Shown: one piece after another, positions 46,131-60,318 of the stretch | Numbering within the stretch: position 1 is the first letter of the stretch | Layout of the letters: every line of letters begins with the position of its first letter | From: Spongospora subterranea f. sp. subterranea | Lineage: Eukaryota > Endomyxa: Phytomyxea > Phytomyxea > Plasmodiophorida | DNA: 64,000 bases | Reading direction: 5' to 3' | NCBI GenBank assembly: GCA_049724395.1 | Contig: JAUGWO010000203.1 | Span: 62,001-126,000 of the forward strand | Position numbers and translations under genes: made by a program | Notes under the pieces: generated by a model | What the model was told of the DNA's origin: nothing | Seen by the model: the letters and a program-made list of their open reading frames with translations, nothing else | The model's database searches: none

Positions 46131-46510
46131 AACAGAGATTGACGCCAAGTTCAAGCGAAAGTCCTCTTTCCTTTTTCGACGATCGCTTACTCAGTGTTCT
46201 CATCTCGAGTCTTGGTGTTTTGTTAATTCCTCAACTGTTATTTACACCTCCATATTACTGGAATATTGAATAAAATATCATATTCACAATTGAAAAACTT
46301 TCAGGACCACAAAGTGTCTGATAGGTGCCAATTGCTGGTGAGTTTGTCAACCGTTAAAAGATGATTGGACGGCGATCGCCTACGAAATTTGTTGTCTTCG
46401 TGGTTCATAGATTTCCGATTAAGATCACCTCTTATTTTGCGGATTAACCAGCTTCAAGCACTGATTCGCACGGAAAATAGTTGACAGATTTGTTCATTCC
46501 ATTAATCACC

Positions 46511-46822
46511 ATGTCGAGTAAAGAAGTGAATCCGGCGAACTTTGCGAACCGCCCTCGGGAAGAAGTGCAAGAAATTGGAAAGAAGGGGGGTCTGGCTCGT
46601 GGGCGTCAAAGAGCCTCTGAGGGCGAAGGAGAGGAGGAATACGGTGAGGAGGAGATTGGCGAAGAGGAGACTGGTTTGGGACGCGGTGGCAGTAAAGAGA
46701 CCAACCCTGGAAATTTCGCCAATCGGCCAAAGGAAGAAGTTAGAAAGATTGCCGCGAAAGGAGGTCGAACATCTCGCAGAGGAAGCGGCGGTGAAGAAGA
46801 AGAAGATGATGAACTTATGTGA
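46511..46822 (+). CDS. KGG-repeat stress protein (con-10-like)
   Basis: Single exon of 103 residues from the ATG at 46511. Two KGG motifs are seen: NPANFANRPREEVQEIGKKG near residue 7 and NPGNFANRPKEEVRKIAAKG near residue 60, each closing with GG and basic residues. Between them and at the end are acidic Glu/Gly-rich linkers. The family (fungal conidiation-specific protein 10 and bacterial stress-induced proteins) is small, hydrophilic and linked to desiccation or sporulation; molecular role unclear. An in-frame upstream ATG (46481) would add 10 residues without family similarity. A role in resting stages is an inference. Confidence 0.85.
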   Translation: MSSKEVNPANFANRPREEVQEIGKKGGLARGRQRASEGEGEEEYGEEEIGEEETGLGRGGSKETNPGNFANRPKEEVRKIAAKGGRTSRRGSGGEEEEDDELM

Positions 46823-47004
46823 TTCGTTTTGGCGAGATTTTTGTTTCGATAGTCTCTGGAACGAGATGGCAATTCAATAAAGAATCGAAATCTTTGAGAA
46901 GCATGAACTGATGACGCAACATAAAATTAGAATGAGGGAGATGGGCAAATAATGGTTAGAAATATTGCTATATTTATGAGAACGGCATCGAATGAATTCG
47001 GAGC
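46823..47004. terminator. Convergent 3' region
   Basis: Short AT-rich spacer between the KGG gene and the coiled-coil gene, with AATAAA at about 46877 in the plus orientation, a likely poly-A signal for the KGG gene. Confidence 0.5.
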
Positions 47005-50000
47005 CTATGTCATTTGATATTTGGTTAAACTTTGCTTGGCATCATGTCGGTTGCTGCGACTACTATTAATGAGGTTGACTGTCACCTCCTGCTGACGTTT
47101 TGATTTCTGCATTTCCTCCTCTATGCTCTTTCTTATGAATTCGGTTTCCTCAGAATCCGAGGAACTTGTCGAGACGCTCTGGAAATTTGTAAACATCGAC
47201 ATTTTGAAATTATAAGATGATGGTATACCTGTTTTACGACAATTGTCTCAGAGTTGTGCTGAGCATGTGGCTCATCAACAATTTCTTCGTAAACGAGTTC
47301 TAGTGATTCAGAAACTGAGCTGACCATATCTGCAACCGCTGGATGGACCACAGAGATCGTATCATTTTGAGGGCGGATTGCGATGACAGGATCAAAGTGA
47401 CGTATCGATCCAGATCGCGAGGGCGGATGACGAGATGCTGTTCGAGATGCTGGCGACACGGACGACAGCTGCTTCATAGGAACATCAGTAAATTAGAGTT
47501 TACAAATTTGGAGAAAAAAAATGAACGAGATAGTAGTCGTATTACTGTCAATGAAAGAAGCCCAAAAACAACGTGATATCTATTTACCTGTGTACTGGTG
47601 AAGGGTGAAATTTCTTCTTGGCTTTCATAAACCACCTCAATAGGTTTAATCAGGGGCGCGATGCTTGACTGAATTGACGTCAGATTTGAGTACGTCAAAA
47701 ATTTACTGGACTCACCTGAAATCCAGTGTTACCGATGGCACGAACCGACCCCGATCGGGTTAGTGGCCGAGGCGGCGCATTCGATGCAGTTGATGGCGAA
47801 CCGGATAACAATGCAGTCTGAGTGAAACTCAATTACCGAATTGACTGTCGAACTCAAACGGTAAACCATTTGCTGCTCGGCGATTGATGAGCTTCGTCTG
47901 TTGGGTTTGGATCGGGCTTGACTTGAAATCGCTTCTGCTTTTGTAGCGGCCTCCTTCTGAGCCTTCGCCGTTATTTCCACTATCGCCTTCACAAACAGTT
48001 CAGTGCTGGGACTGGAATTGAAACGGCGTTACATTTTCTAATGAAGCGATCTTCACTTCGTTTTTTTCATTCTGCTTTACTTCGTGGCTGAACTGATTCA
48101 AATGCAAAAGTATCAGCATCCGACCCATCTTCATTAGACATAATAAAAAAAGGTAGAAAGCATGTTTGAAATGTGTGTAATGGATTGAATGCTCGGAAAC
48201 CCGTCCATTGAAAATTACGAACTTTTAAGGAAAGTTGGTCGGCACGACTGATGGACTTATCAATTTCCTTTTGTAATTCTTGGCAATGTGCCTGGCGTTC
48301 TTCCAAAATTTCTTTTTGCTTCGCAATCTGGCAATACGTTGATGAAGGTAACAGGGCATTTTTCAATCAACTTACCTCAGCGATCAGCGGAGCTTTCGCT
48401 GCTTCGATAGCTTGATCCCGAGTCATGCACAACTTTTCGCGAATCCATTCCAATGTTTCAAATTCAGAATCTTCGCTGCTTTTCGAGAAAATCTGCAGAG
48501 CAATGTTGGAAACTCGATACCTCTTGTTTAAAACAACAGACCGTTGCACGATCGAATTCTCCAAATTTGGCAACTACACTCAAGGCGTTCATACATCGTT
48601 GATGTTGACTTGAAACGGTATTATAGCTGCTTCGAAGTGATTCCAACTGGGTCAGTTGACTGTCAATTGTTTGACGACAGCTGGCGAGTTCAGTTGACAG
48701 TAACGATTTCTGCGAACGCATCTGATCGCTGTCGCGAATCTCTTTGTCCAATGACAACTATAACCGGGTATTTGTCAAGACTCCGAACAACCAAAATGTT
48801 TTTTTACGTCAAAAACTCGTGATTACCTGGAGCTCACGGTTCCGCTCGAGCTCTCCTTGGTTTCTCGTCTCCATTTGGTCAACAATGTTTTTCCAATTAT
48901 CGACTTCATTCCTACAGTCTTGAAGTCGCTCTTGTGATGAGATAATCGCTGCATCAAAGGTTTGCTGTAATGCCGCCTATATATTTTGAATTCAGGACAA
49001 TTTCCGACACTGTACCAATCAGCGTACTATTTTCTTTTCATGCTCCTCTTGCTGCCTAGAAAGCAAGTTTTCTACCTCAGATATGTGCTGAGATTGAAAC
49101 TCATCGACAATCTCCTCGCGGACAACAAGCTTATTCAGCGCCGACTTCGAAAAATTCGTTTTCACTTGAAACAATAGGCGAGATAGAGAATTCTACAACA
49201 AATCGACCCATGTTGATCAGGAATTTGTTGAAGGATAATGATATCGCGAAAAATAAACACAAATGAGTCTGAAAATACCTGAACATTATGTTGAGTATCT
49301 TGGAGGTCTCGTTGTATCAAACCCTTTTGTTCCACCACTTTCGATCGCAATTTCGCGCATTCAGCCGTCAAGCAGCTGGCGATCCTCGAAATTTTGCTCT
49401 GAAATAAGAGCCTTTGCTCACGTAACGCCGAACTCGACGTTGAATTTTCATGTTCTTTAGCTGAGTTTACTTCCTAACAGTATTACAAAACTGTAAGATT
49501 ATAAGGAAAATGTGTTCTTAATCAAAACCTCTAAATTTCTCTGTAGATCTGCGATTTGAGATTGCAATACTTGGATCTCCTTCTTAGATTCGGTCAAGGC
49601 AGCTACTTTTTGTTGAACAGCTCGCTCATTTTCCTGATCACAATTAATTTGTTGAAAGGACCGGCAAAATTACAACAGCAGACTATCTACCTGCGAATGT
49701 TGCTGCAAGAGAAGCTTTTGGTCATCCAGCTGTTCTTGGAGCTCACAAATCGAGGATTTCATTTTGTGTTTCTGCGACTTAACGGCAGTTACCTTCGCCT
49801 CTAGATTTTGTATAAGAGACGTGTTTTCCCGCTCAAGTGATTTCACCCGCTCCTGAACCACATTAGACCATAAAACCGGGATACTTTGAATACATACTTC
49901 AAGGAAACCAATTTTGCCGGCGGCCGCAATCTGGTCGTTGTTGTACTGATTCTCTTTCTCCCGAAGATCCGCTTGATGCTGCGCAACGACAACTCGAGCT

Positions 50001-52837
50001 GCCAAACTGGATTCCTGTTGGACAGCGCGAAGTTGTTTGGCAAGGTCGTCGGCTTTGCCAGCGAGGTCTTGTTGAATCAACTGGCAATCAACCTTGGAAT
50101 GAAGATCTTTGCATGTTTTGTCTGCCAGGTCCAATGATGCTTCAAGTTCACGCACACGTCGTGACTGTGCAATGAGATTGGCTTCGCAAGCTTTGCGCTG
50201 GTCCATCTGAAGGAGTGTTGATATTTTTTTCCAAAAACTGGTGTAAGGACAGTACCTCATTGTTAATTATCGACGTTAATCGAGCAATATTGGAGTTTGC
50301 ATCATCAAGTAGCTTTGCTATTAACACAAAACGTCAGTTCATAATAAAGTTGCGATTCCCTTCAAACAATTGTGCAATTTTATGAAAACACAGCACAAAG
50401 CATGTTGTTCCAAACCTAAAGATGACTTTCTTTTTTCTTCATCCTCCACCTGCTGATTGAGGTGCTGGACTTGGACCGACATTTCGACCAAGCTTCGCTC
50501 GGAACGTAATGAGGCCATTTGGACACTGGATAGTTCTGCTCGAACCGAAGACAGCTCTTCCAACGCTCGCTTCCTTTCTTGATCAAGAGCTACACTATGC
50601 TTAGCAGAGGAGACCAGAACTGACGAGACGTTTTACATGTCAATCTGGCGTCGTATTCGTTGATGGTTCGACTCCGCTCCTTTTCGATACGAATTTCTGC
50701 GTCTTGTCGCAAATTTGATCTGAAAACTTCGTTTTCTTTCACGAAATTTGCCACAAATGAGGATTCGTGTTGAGCGGCAGTTGGCGGAGGCGAAGTCGCT
50801 GCTAGCGAGGCTACACAGAAAGTCAGAAGATGCAGATTAACAGAACTTTACTTGACAAGTAAAAGTAACTGAAACGCTCAACTATGTGACAAAAAACTTC
50901 AGGTTCAAAATTGGGAACTATACTTTTTGGTAATTGTTGATCCAATATGTTATGTAAATGTTAATAGCTGGCGAAACTGTATACAAATTGTTCATATTGT
51001 TTGAGAGTCGCTTACCTTTTTGACCTTGCTCCTGAAGTTTTCTTTTCAACATCTCTTGATAATGCCGATGAATACGTCGCGCTTCTTCTTCCGAACGCGA
51101 TCGGACTTCTGCAAAGTAGTTCAATACTTATTCTTCTCCAAAAATACTGATGTACCTAACTCAAATACTCGCTCGTATTCAGCTTGTTTTTCGACAAGCT
51201 GTGCATTCAGAGCACTAACTTTTTCGGCCCACTCGCTTTCTCTTATTCGTTTCTGAATCAGTAGATCAGATCAGCGAGTTGAGGTTACGACACTATCGTC
51301 ACCGAATCCGACGCGTTCCTCTCCCATTTCTCCATCAGTTGTTTAGATTCGTCGAGTCGGTGTTCAAGATCGGTACAACGTTGATTCAGCATTGATTTTT
51401 GTGATGATAAATTCTGAACCGAGTTTTCAGCATTTAAAGCCCTCTCAAGCGCAGCTTTGTTGGAGTCAACCAATTCCGTGATTCTGCGTTCGCAATCACT
51501 GACACGAGTCTAGAAACCGATTTGATATTCGAGAGATGAATGTAATATAAATTTAACCTTTAGCTCGTCTTTCTCTTTAGACCATGCTTTTTTTCGGTCG
51601 TGAAGTTGGGTGTTAAGGGCAGATATTCGCTGATTGAGTTTATCGCTGTTCTGGGCATTCAAATCCTCCTCTGCTTGTAATAGGGATTCGACCTTCGCCC
51701 CAACCAAAGAATACTTATGTGCTAATTTCATCCTGTGTAACTTTGAGATACTCGTGCTGGTGGATTAGCATGGCTGGAAACGCATAAAACCTTTGCTGTT
51801 CAGACTTTCGTAAAGCAACAGTTATTTTTTCTGCCCGATCGCGCAGAACATCACACTTTTTAAGAGCAGCGATTTTTTCTGACGATTCACCTTCTAACCT
51901 CGGTACCAGAGATCGCAGTTCTAAAGAGGAATCATACCACAGATATATTGGTTGTGCTTTGTGATGAGGTACCTGAACATTCTTGCTGCAACTGGTCAAT
52001 CACCTGAGTCGCCTACTTCATCCACATTAAAGAACCTCTGTAGCGCTGTTATCAGAAAATTACCCTGTGGAGCTCAGAATGCAACTCTTCATGCGTAATG
52101 GCGTCCTCTCGAATTTTCATGTTGGCATCGTGCAGTTGTTGAACAGCGTTTCGTTCGGCTTCCTTGTATGCGGCAACTTGGGCTTGTGCTGCGGACACGC
52201 TTCGTTCTGAGTTAACAATTGAAGATTCTCCTAAGAATGGAAAAATTCATTCACGTGGCACCAGAAAGTATTGTCCAAACCTCGTTGATAAGAAGAGACG
52301 GCTTCTTGAGCAATTCTTGTCTGGTCTGAAAGTTGCTCTTTGAGTTTAGCAATATCATGCTGATACTGGGAGTTTCGAGATTCAAGTTCTCCAACGGAGC
52401 TCAATCGTTCCGTGGTCGCTTCTTGAAACTGCACCAGCCGGTTTTCTGCCTCGCAGCGGGCAGAAACTTCGGCTGCAAGTCTGAGTCCCTGCAAGACATT
52501 GACTGCCAATAAGAATTTGTCAAGCCGCACATAGGTGCTGAAAAGATAGAGTGAGGGTGAGAGGGGGCCGGGTGGAAATACAATGTCTCTCCAACTTGAC
52601 AATTGCAACTTGACAATTGAGCTCAACAAAGAGGAGGTGAAACAACTACGCTGCTTCTGGAAACCATTTCGAAACAGGTACCTGTTCGCTATCGATGGAA
52701 GCTTGAACGATTTCACAAACGCGTTCAATTGCGAACGGTGCCGTCAACGGATCGGCCGTCAGCACGCGAAGAACATCGTCGGCGCTGACCGACATGATGG
52801 CCTCGGTGACCAGCCCGCCCCAGGAAGCGACCGCCAT
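47005..52837 (-). CDS. Long coiled-coil protein with many small exons
   Basis: The ATG at 52837 opens a short globular start (MAVASWGGLVTEAIMSVSAD, RVCEIVQASIDSEQ) and a donor follows at 52680. About twenty-five short exons on the minus strand then encode heptad-rich helices, e.g. LKEQLSDQTRIAQEAVSSYQ (52.3 kb), KLNQRISALNTQLHDRKKAW (51.6), ELEASLDLADKTCKDLHSKV (50.1), LLSTELASCRQTIDSQLTQL (48.7) and ILEERQAHCQELQKEIDKSI (48.3). The C-terminal exons (about 47.0-47.99 kb) are joined cleanly by phase-0 introns into a Ser/Pro-rich tail and a final helix (RKSIEEEMQKSKRQQEVTVN) ending KYQMT. The helices fit a scaffold, golgin or centrosomal protein; none was identified. I did not resolve all middle exons. 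Confidence 0.75.
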
Positions 52838-53463
52838 CGAGCGATATCCCCGTTCTAGGTGCGCCCTACCACAATCATGGAAAGGAGCGGAATCGGAATG
52901 AAATGGAGGAGAGCATTGGAGCAGTGGGTTTCGACTGTGAAACTATCAGAGTAACGATGAGCCAGACCCTGTGACGGACCCGTTGTTTGAATGAGCTGAC
53001 TCCACCACGTGAAACGTTTCGATTCTCAGTCAGATAGAGTAGTGGAGCGGCGATTGTTTTGCCAGATATTCTCCGCTGTCTACTGTTGGGCAATGACACC
53101 GGAAGTGAATACGATTAGGAAACTAATTTCGATGTACGATTTTACAGAAGTGGGCACGATACGATTTAGGGAAGTAGAGGCGTTTCAAACCGAAGGGTAC
53201 GGGTTAAAATATGATGAATTGCGTGCTCGCATCAATACCTACATTTTATGTGCTCATGTGATTCAGAGATAAAGCTGCACGCTGGCGATATTGGAAAGGA
53301 CGAGTAAATGTATATTAATATATTAGTGGAAGAGAGATGAATACACATACAACAAGCGGTCGTAACGATTGCGCGCGCGCCGACGCATCAACCAGCATGC
53401 TATAAGGACCTGGGAAAAACATGCCGAGCACACATTCAACGATCGACCACGAACGACAACGAA

Positions 53464-56174
53464 TCACCCGAGTCGGTGCAGCCAACCATCGCCTTCTTCA
53501 ATGATTGATTTTCTGTTATTTCGCCATCTCTGACCGGGAATGTCTTGGTCGTTATCATCCAACAAAATGGCTTGTTCATCCCAACGCTGCATCGCGAATG
53601 CATCGTCTTCAATTTCTTCGATTTCCTCAGGAGCCGCATACCCAGCGTACGCAATCTTGCAAAACCGATCCCAGTCGCTACGAAAACGAATAAACGACCC
53701 ACCCGTTCAGAAAAAAAATAAATTTCCAATGCAGCATAAAATGATATTTCGAAAAATGATATTGAGTTCAAGAAACGATTTGATGCAAAATCAAAATATA
53801 CCTCAGCTGTGGATTGAGTCCATGTCTTTCGAGCTCTCGTGATTCATATCGGAAATATTTCTCCAGATTCACCAGCATGTTGAAAAAGACATGAACCAGC
53901 TTGCAGCGGCGCAAATCTGTACGCGTAATGACACCGACAACCTCGGGTTTGACGATATCCATCCTGAGCATCGGTACATATAAATCAATGGTGGCGAATG
54001 AAAACTTCATGACGCAAAATGTCAATTTAGCATGTGAAGGTCAAATTTGGAAACCCGAAATTTGCAACGGCCATACAGTTGACAGACGTAGTCGTCGAAA
54101 GAAGCCGATTCAATCTGAACGGCGTCCGATTTCACCATCAGCGCTTTGTAAAAATTCTCAATTTCAAAAACAGTTAGAAATCCATCTTCGTCGACCTGAA
54201 CATGAATATGAGTTGCCAGAAAACACAATACAAGCAGGAACCCTGAAACACAACAAATGACAACCACACCATCTTTTAACCTGAAATGGAAAAACAACAA
54301 AACAACCCGACAAGGCTTGGATAAATCCAGAAAGCAAGAAGCGAGTTAGTTTACTTTGAAACAAAAAAAAATCAGCATGATACTACGTACGTCGCAGACT
54401 TTGAACCAATATTCCAGGGATACCGCAGATGATTTATCTTCTTCAGAAATGATGAAGTCTGAAAAAATCGATGTTATTTCACGCGATTTCAAAAGCAACA
54501 AAGCGAACGACGTACAAACAAATTCATCATATGTCATCGTGTTGGGCGCAGTTGCAGAATTACCCCTCAAATGCTTGACATGCACGTCGAATATACGATC
54601 GATGGCGAGAGAAGAAAATCCATAATTTCCCTGAAAACGGCATCAGCCAGGTGTTTCAACAACATACACATTGGTCCTAAAAATTGGCCATGAACCTAAC
54701 TTACGTAATTGATGAGGTCTTCACGAGACAACAAGAAATCATGATCACTATCGATCTGTCGGATAAGGCGATGAGCCAGGATACAACAGGAAAAAATTTG
54801 AGCGATATTGACAACTGACCTCCCAGAATCTACAATAAATAACGTAGAAATGCTCATAGGAAAAAAAATTAGTAACCTCGTTGATGTCCTCTACGCAACA
54901 TGTAATTAGCCGACAAATTGGATAGCTGTAAAATCAGAACGGCCCCATCGCATTGAAAAACCAAAATTATTCAACGCTAAAAAACGAAAAATACACAGCA
55001 ACGTGCACAACAAAAGGAACGGTGAGCAATTGCTTGGTGCAGGGCGGAAAACGCATTGACACACAAGATCCGCAAACAAACCTGATTGATCTAACTTATC
55101 TAACGTGGCCCTGCAGACACAATAATCAGCATAGAACTTTTTGATTACAGTGCAATGGTTTACAAGAAGTTACTGGCTCGAAATTCACTCAACGTAATCC
55201 GTTGATTGCCACTGCGATTGACAGTATAAAAAATCCTGGACATTACGGTATCGACTGCAAACAATGCCAAAATAAGAAAAGCGTATATAGCAAGCATCAA
55301 TTACGATGAACACGAAAAATGGAAAGTCAATCCAAAACTGGGAAACATACTATATCTATCTTGAAACTGTTTCGTATCTGCAAGAAAATTCAACCCCGGG
55401 TGATGATCGACGAGATCGCGAAGCAGGAGAAGAAAATTGCTGCGCTGCAAAACTCGTTCGCCTTGACCCAGGACACGAAACACACGAGTTGCTCGATCAC
55501 AAGTCTGAAAATGAACCTCCCAAAACCTGAAAGGGGGAGACGTCAGCAAAACAAAAGTTTAAACGATCTGATAACGAACTTAAAACCAGTTGAAGCAAAA
55601 TAGCGAAATAAAAATCAAAATGTCTGGCTCCGAAACAAAAAACCAGGAAAACTAATGATAAACACATGTAAACGAAGAAAGAATGAAAGCGAGCACCTTC
55701 TGAAAGCTTGCACGGAGACGCGATCTTCATCAGACTGCAGCGAGACGAAATTGAATAAGGAAGAGCTGCAACAAGCTGGGAGCTGGCAAATGCGGGTGGT
55801 TACAGTTCGGAACTGTGTCGCATCCAGAGAACCGCCGTGACATCCAAAAACTTCGTCGATGCTGGCCTGCGGAACATGCGATTCAGTTGAGACGTCGAAA
55901 GTGTGAAGAGCATTGATCAATCGACAAAATAACAGATCTGAACATAAAAGAAACAATAGACAAAACTGAGAGTGTGAATAAATGGGAAACGGACTTCTTC
56001 ACGAGATCTCGACGCGGGTGACAGCGGGGTTCCTTCGGGGAAATAAAACCGTTTGATGGTGCTGGGTTTCGGTTCGACAATCCGGCGACACTCGCCGGAT
56101 TTGTGCTTCGACAATGGGGAATGTGGCAGGAGCGACGGGTCAGCGACCATGTCGCGAAGATTGTTGTGAGGCAT
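53464..56174 (-). CDS. Protein phosphatase 2A regulatory subunit B'' (EF-hand type)
   Basis: Twelve exons join in frame to 502 residues: 56003-56174, 55697-55937, 55351-55526, 55164-55254, 55082-55110, 54820-54890, 54705-54755, 54516-54630, 54391-54458, 54077-54195, 53802-53963, 53464-53677. B'' subunits (PPP2R3, plant TON2/FASS) target PP2A and respond to calcium. Family blocks in order: [62 protein letters not shown], first EF-hand-like loop [14 protein letters not shown] (about 262), [20 protein letters not shown], second loop [12 protein letters not shown] (about 339), then [20 protein letters not shown] and [10 protein letters not shown]. Both loops keep most acidic calcium ligands. The 191-bp intron between exons 5 and 6 is the least typical. 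Confidence 0.94.
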
Positions 56175-56617
56175 CGCGAACACACGTTCAGGGAACGAGT
56201 GGCGCAGCGCAGTCACGAATATTGACTCTTGACGGTTTATATGCAGTCCGTGATCCGCAAAATTTGCCCATCGGACTCACTCATCACAATTGATCCGCAT
56301 GATCGTCGCTGTTGCCGAGAACCAAAAGTAGCTTTACCACAAAAAAAAATCGAGTAATTCCGAATGCGAGGGACTAAAACGGCATGATATGCTACTGCAT
56401 AGTCTACAGTACTACTGAACTACATTGGTTTCGTTCAATCCCCTCACGATGCTGATAAAAAGTTGCAACATTCCCATTTCCTCCTACTCGAGCGGAAGCT
56501 GCTGATCAGCGGGAAATCGTCAGATAACTTTTGATGGCGATAAGTGTGCCGTTGTTGTAGAATGGTCTGACTACGTGGTTCGAATATGTGTTATACAAAA
56601 TGGTCGTTGATTGAAGT

Positions 56618-59600
56618 TCAAGCACCTTTACTGTGTATTCCAATTAGTTGGGCGTCGGCGGCGGTCCCGGGGAAAATACGGCCCAGACAATCAGACGGTG
56701 AACGACGGCGCACCAGTTGGGCGATTCGCAACCCGTTCTGCAGAAGCTCCCGGCACGTCGACACTCCAGTATTGAGATGATCTGCACGATGAAGCGTTGA
56801 AACAAACTGGCTTTCCAGTGTAAATAAAAAACAATAAAAAAACAAAAATGCAACATAAATGTTTGCTAGCCGATTCAACAATCTCACAAATATAGAACAT
56901 TAATTGTGAGAATCCCGAACCCTTGAAAAAGACCACATAATCGCTCACCTTCCGGCAGGTGCTCCAGCATCAGCTTCCAAGAATTAATGGCGATGTCGAC
57001 GACGAGTGGCGCCACGATGTGGCGAAATAATGTTAATTGCTACGTGCAAGGTATAGATCGAATTAGAGCATGGCGATGATGAAAATTGTCGACATTGTAA
57101 CTACACATGAAAACAGTACCGAACACTCGTAAGACAACCAAAATGATTTAATTGGGTCGAGATAAAAAAGGAACTATACGGGAAATGCTTAACAAAAACA
57201 CAGCAATCGGTAACTTAGAAACGCGGAAACAACACAATGAATTCACTTGTAGCTGAATAAGCGTCGAACGTTGCGGATGTGACAGAGTTGTTCCTTGTGG
57301 CGAATTAAAAACCCGTCCCAGATCGACAGCAACATCGTCGATTGGCGAAACATCAATTAACATCTCGGAACAGAGTAGGGACACGGCCCCACGTTGGGTG
57401 ACCTGCGAACCGAATGGCGTCATAGGCAGATCGGCCAATATTCTAAATCTGCTCAAAAGTGATTCCGTGATCTGCCGCTCCTGGGTAATCATCTGCATTT
57501 ACGAAATCAACCAGCAAGAACGCCAAAGCGCAGTGAAAACGAAATATTTGGACAAAGTGACAATAGGTACCCGAAATATTTAGACAGCTTGAATGTAGGC
57601 CGGAGCAATGAATTAACGGCTGAATGAGGGAAAATCGACAAACCGGTGTTAGTAACTGACTCAAACGCCGATCCGCAAAATTAAAAATCATTCACAACGA
57701 AAAACTGGTTTTTTCACCAGAAATAATACTCCTCGACGCAAAAAGGGGAAACAAGGCAAATGAACAGAATCGAATTGTAACAAAAAATATTTGAAAACTT
57801 ACGCTTGCAATATTCGTGACTATTCGATTTTGATCAGATTCAAAGCAGGATAGGTAATGAAAGATCGTTCTGAGGCAGCATTTGATGTTGACGGCGACTT
57901 CAATAGCGCGTGGGTCGATTAATATGGCAAGCAAAGTCGCCAAGAGTTTGAAAACGGCCGGAATTGCCACCGCATTTTCAGACGACAATGAACCGAAGTA
58001 ACACGCGCAAACAGAAAGAAGAGCGGCAACGTTCATTGGAATTGGCGGACAGGCAGCTATAATCAAAATGTCGATGAGTGAGAGAAATGACAATGAGACG
58101 CCTTGAATGCGATAATAAATAAAACAATATTGAATGTTGCAATGTAACAGGGTTTAATCAAAGAATCATTACAAAAATGACAAGGAGAAAAGTCATGTCG
58201 TTAATTTCAGATGGTGATTAGACAAACGTTGAACAAAAAGTGGATGGACGGCTAGTAGAAACTAAAAGGGCAGGAACGAAACCCGCGGGACAAGAAAAAA
58301 AAATATCAGGGAAAATTTGATTGAACGATTCGACAAGCAAAATGCAACCAGGGAGGGCTGAAGTGGTAGCCGTCGTGGATACATCTCGCGCGCCGTTCGA
58401 TTCTAGACCTTCAGTAATAACCGTGACAAAATCAAAGACGGAGATTATGGGACCGACGATTCGTGGCGAGATGAGATCAGGATCAAGAAGCGATATTGGA
58501 CCGGGTTCCTGCAATATACTGATATGAGCACTACAAACAGAAGTCGAGTCGATAAGGTAATCTCCATAAACACATGGATTTAAACGATTGGTGCTGGCGA
58601 CAACAGCCATCCTAAAGGTTTGAATTTTTTCGAACTGACAAAAAACCGAAAACAGTTTAAAACTTACATTTTGTGTTCCGGAAATCAAAGCTGATACTAG
58701 AAGCTGTGCTCTATGAACAATGAGCGTGTCTTGGTGAACGATAATTAAATGCATAAAGAATGCAAAGAGTTCATCGCGAGGGCAGGAACGGCACAGCGAG
58801 TTGGAAGCCATGGGCTGCATGAGCCTGTCGGATAAACTGACAGTGACGTCTGATTCTAATTACGCATGAAGTCAGGACTCGAAACACGGGTTCACGATGA
58901 TAAAAGAAACAGAAATTTTTGCTGTAATAAAACGATGCCTGGAAGTCAGACTTTGAACGTCGGGAAAAGAAGAAATACAAGCCAAAAGAACCAAGCAAAC
59001 ACAGATCAAACTGAAAAAGTCATACAAAAAACTCCATCACCACGGTAAATGCAAACAAAAAGACGGATGCCCAACCTTGTTCTGCAGAGAGCAGCTGTCT
59101 GAGGGTCGCATTTTCCAGATTTGGATGGCAACGGGGTTTCCGTCCAGACACGAAGACGAATTCGGAAGTCTCAGTAATCCCGTAAGTTTGGACCCTTTGG
59201 GTTTCCTGAACCATAAGAGTTACCAAGATGAAGCAAAAATAACAAAAAACAAGCAGCCAAATCAATGCAAAAAGAGCAAACAGGTTTTGCAACTTGGAAG
59301 TTTAGAATCATGATGAAATGCAAACAGTTCTTTGTGATCAGTATCGTGACCAATTTCGCATGGGGAAAATCAGTTTGACAATATACTAAGCGTGATAAAG
59401 ACAGCTTGACGCAATGCAAACTGATTGAATAGTCGACAAAGAGACAATGATGTGCCGCAAGCCAAAACACTCATTGGTTTTTCAATCAAAAGCTTTGACA
59501 TTGGAATCAGAATCGTAAAACACGTTGTGCTCACGATTTCGTCAAGTCGATTTTGTTCCCGAACAGATTCTATAGACCTCTCGATGGCTTCAATGTTGGC

Positions 59601-60181
59601 AGTTGCGCTGCTCACGAAGTTTTGATGTTTTGCCTGCCCAAAATGTTCAATCAAATAAGACCAAACAAACAACCGAATACCTTAGCTGCTGACCGAAGAA
59701 CGTTGTCCCTTAAAAACCGCTCGAAATCCTCATCACGCCCTGACTGTAGACTGAAAGCACACCTTTTTTAAAGACTACGAGAATATATGCAAGCGCAAAA
59801 AAAAATCACCAAAAAATGGTGCTGAAGGCTCATCGAAAAAACAGTCAAATATCAATCAAAAAAATAGAAAGCCAACTAATAGAAATATGAGCGGCTTCAT
59901 ATGGTCAAATTAGTATAGCCTGAATAGGGAGCTAAAGCAAGACAATAAGCGAAGGTATGAAATCAAGACTGTCTTCAGCAATGAACAGAAAGGCGATACC
60001 AATTGATGATAATAATCTAAACAAAAAACAACATAGTAAGGAGAGAATAAAACGAGACTACTGACCGAAATTTGGATGATTGATTGTGGCGAACCAGTGG
60101 CCGATCATCATCGCTGTCGCAATCTAGAATGGACAGATCCACGTCCTCATCCGATATCCAGGCGTTTGTCGTGGCGGTCAT
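56618..60181 (-). CDS. Large helical-repeat (HEAT-like) protein, unidentified
   Basis: The ATG at 60181 opens an acidic start (ISDEDVDLSILDCDSDDD). First exons placed: 60066-60181 and 59681-59750, then AKHQNFVSSATANIEAIERS near 59.6 kb in phase 0. Further exons read as amphipathic helices: VLACGTSLSLCRLFNQFALR (59.4), DELFAFFMHLIIVHQDTLIV (58.7), AVFKLLATLLAILIDPRAIE (57.9), GSQVTQRGAVSLLCSEMLID (57.4), FRHIVAPLVVDIAINSWKLM (57.0) and the end CRELLQNGLRIAQLVRRRS to HSKGA. The last three join cleanly. This looks like a roughly 800-residue HEAT/ARM-type solenoid; I cannot name it. Middle exons at 57.7-59.3 kb are only partly joined. It lies in line with the PP2A gene. Confidence 0.65.
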
Positions 60182-60318
60182 GACGTTTGGGGAGCGAAAC
60201 GGACTACAGTACCAGTACCGGTGTTTGATAACCTAATCGGGCTGCGTGCGTTACAGGATAGAGGGCAAGTCACTGACAGACAACGCATTGTGTGTTTTTT
60301 CGGGTCGCGATTTACAGA

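Noticed and set aside
54892-54940. Earlier acceptor for PP2A B'' exon 6 giving [10 protein letters not shown]
   Set aside because: It leaves the reading frame closed; the later acceptor restores the family stretch DINEV...FFSYEHF.
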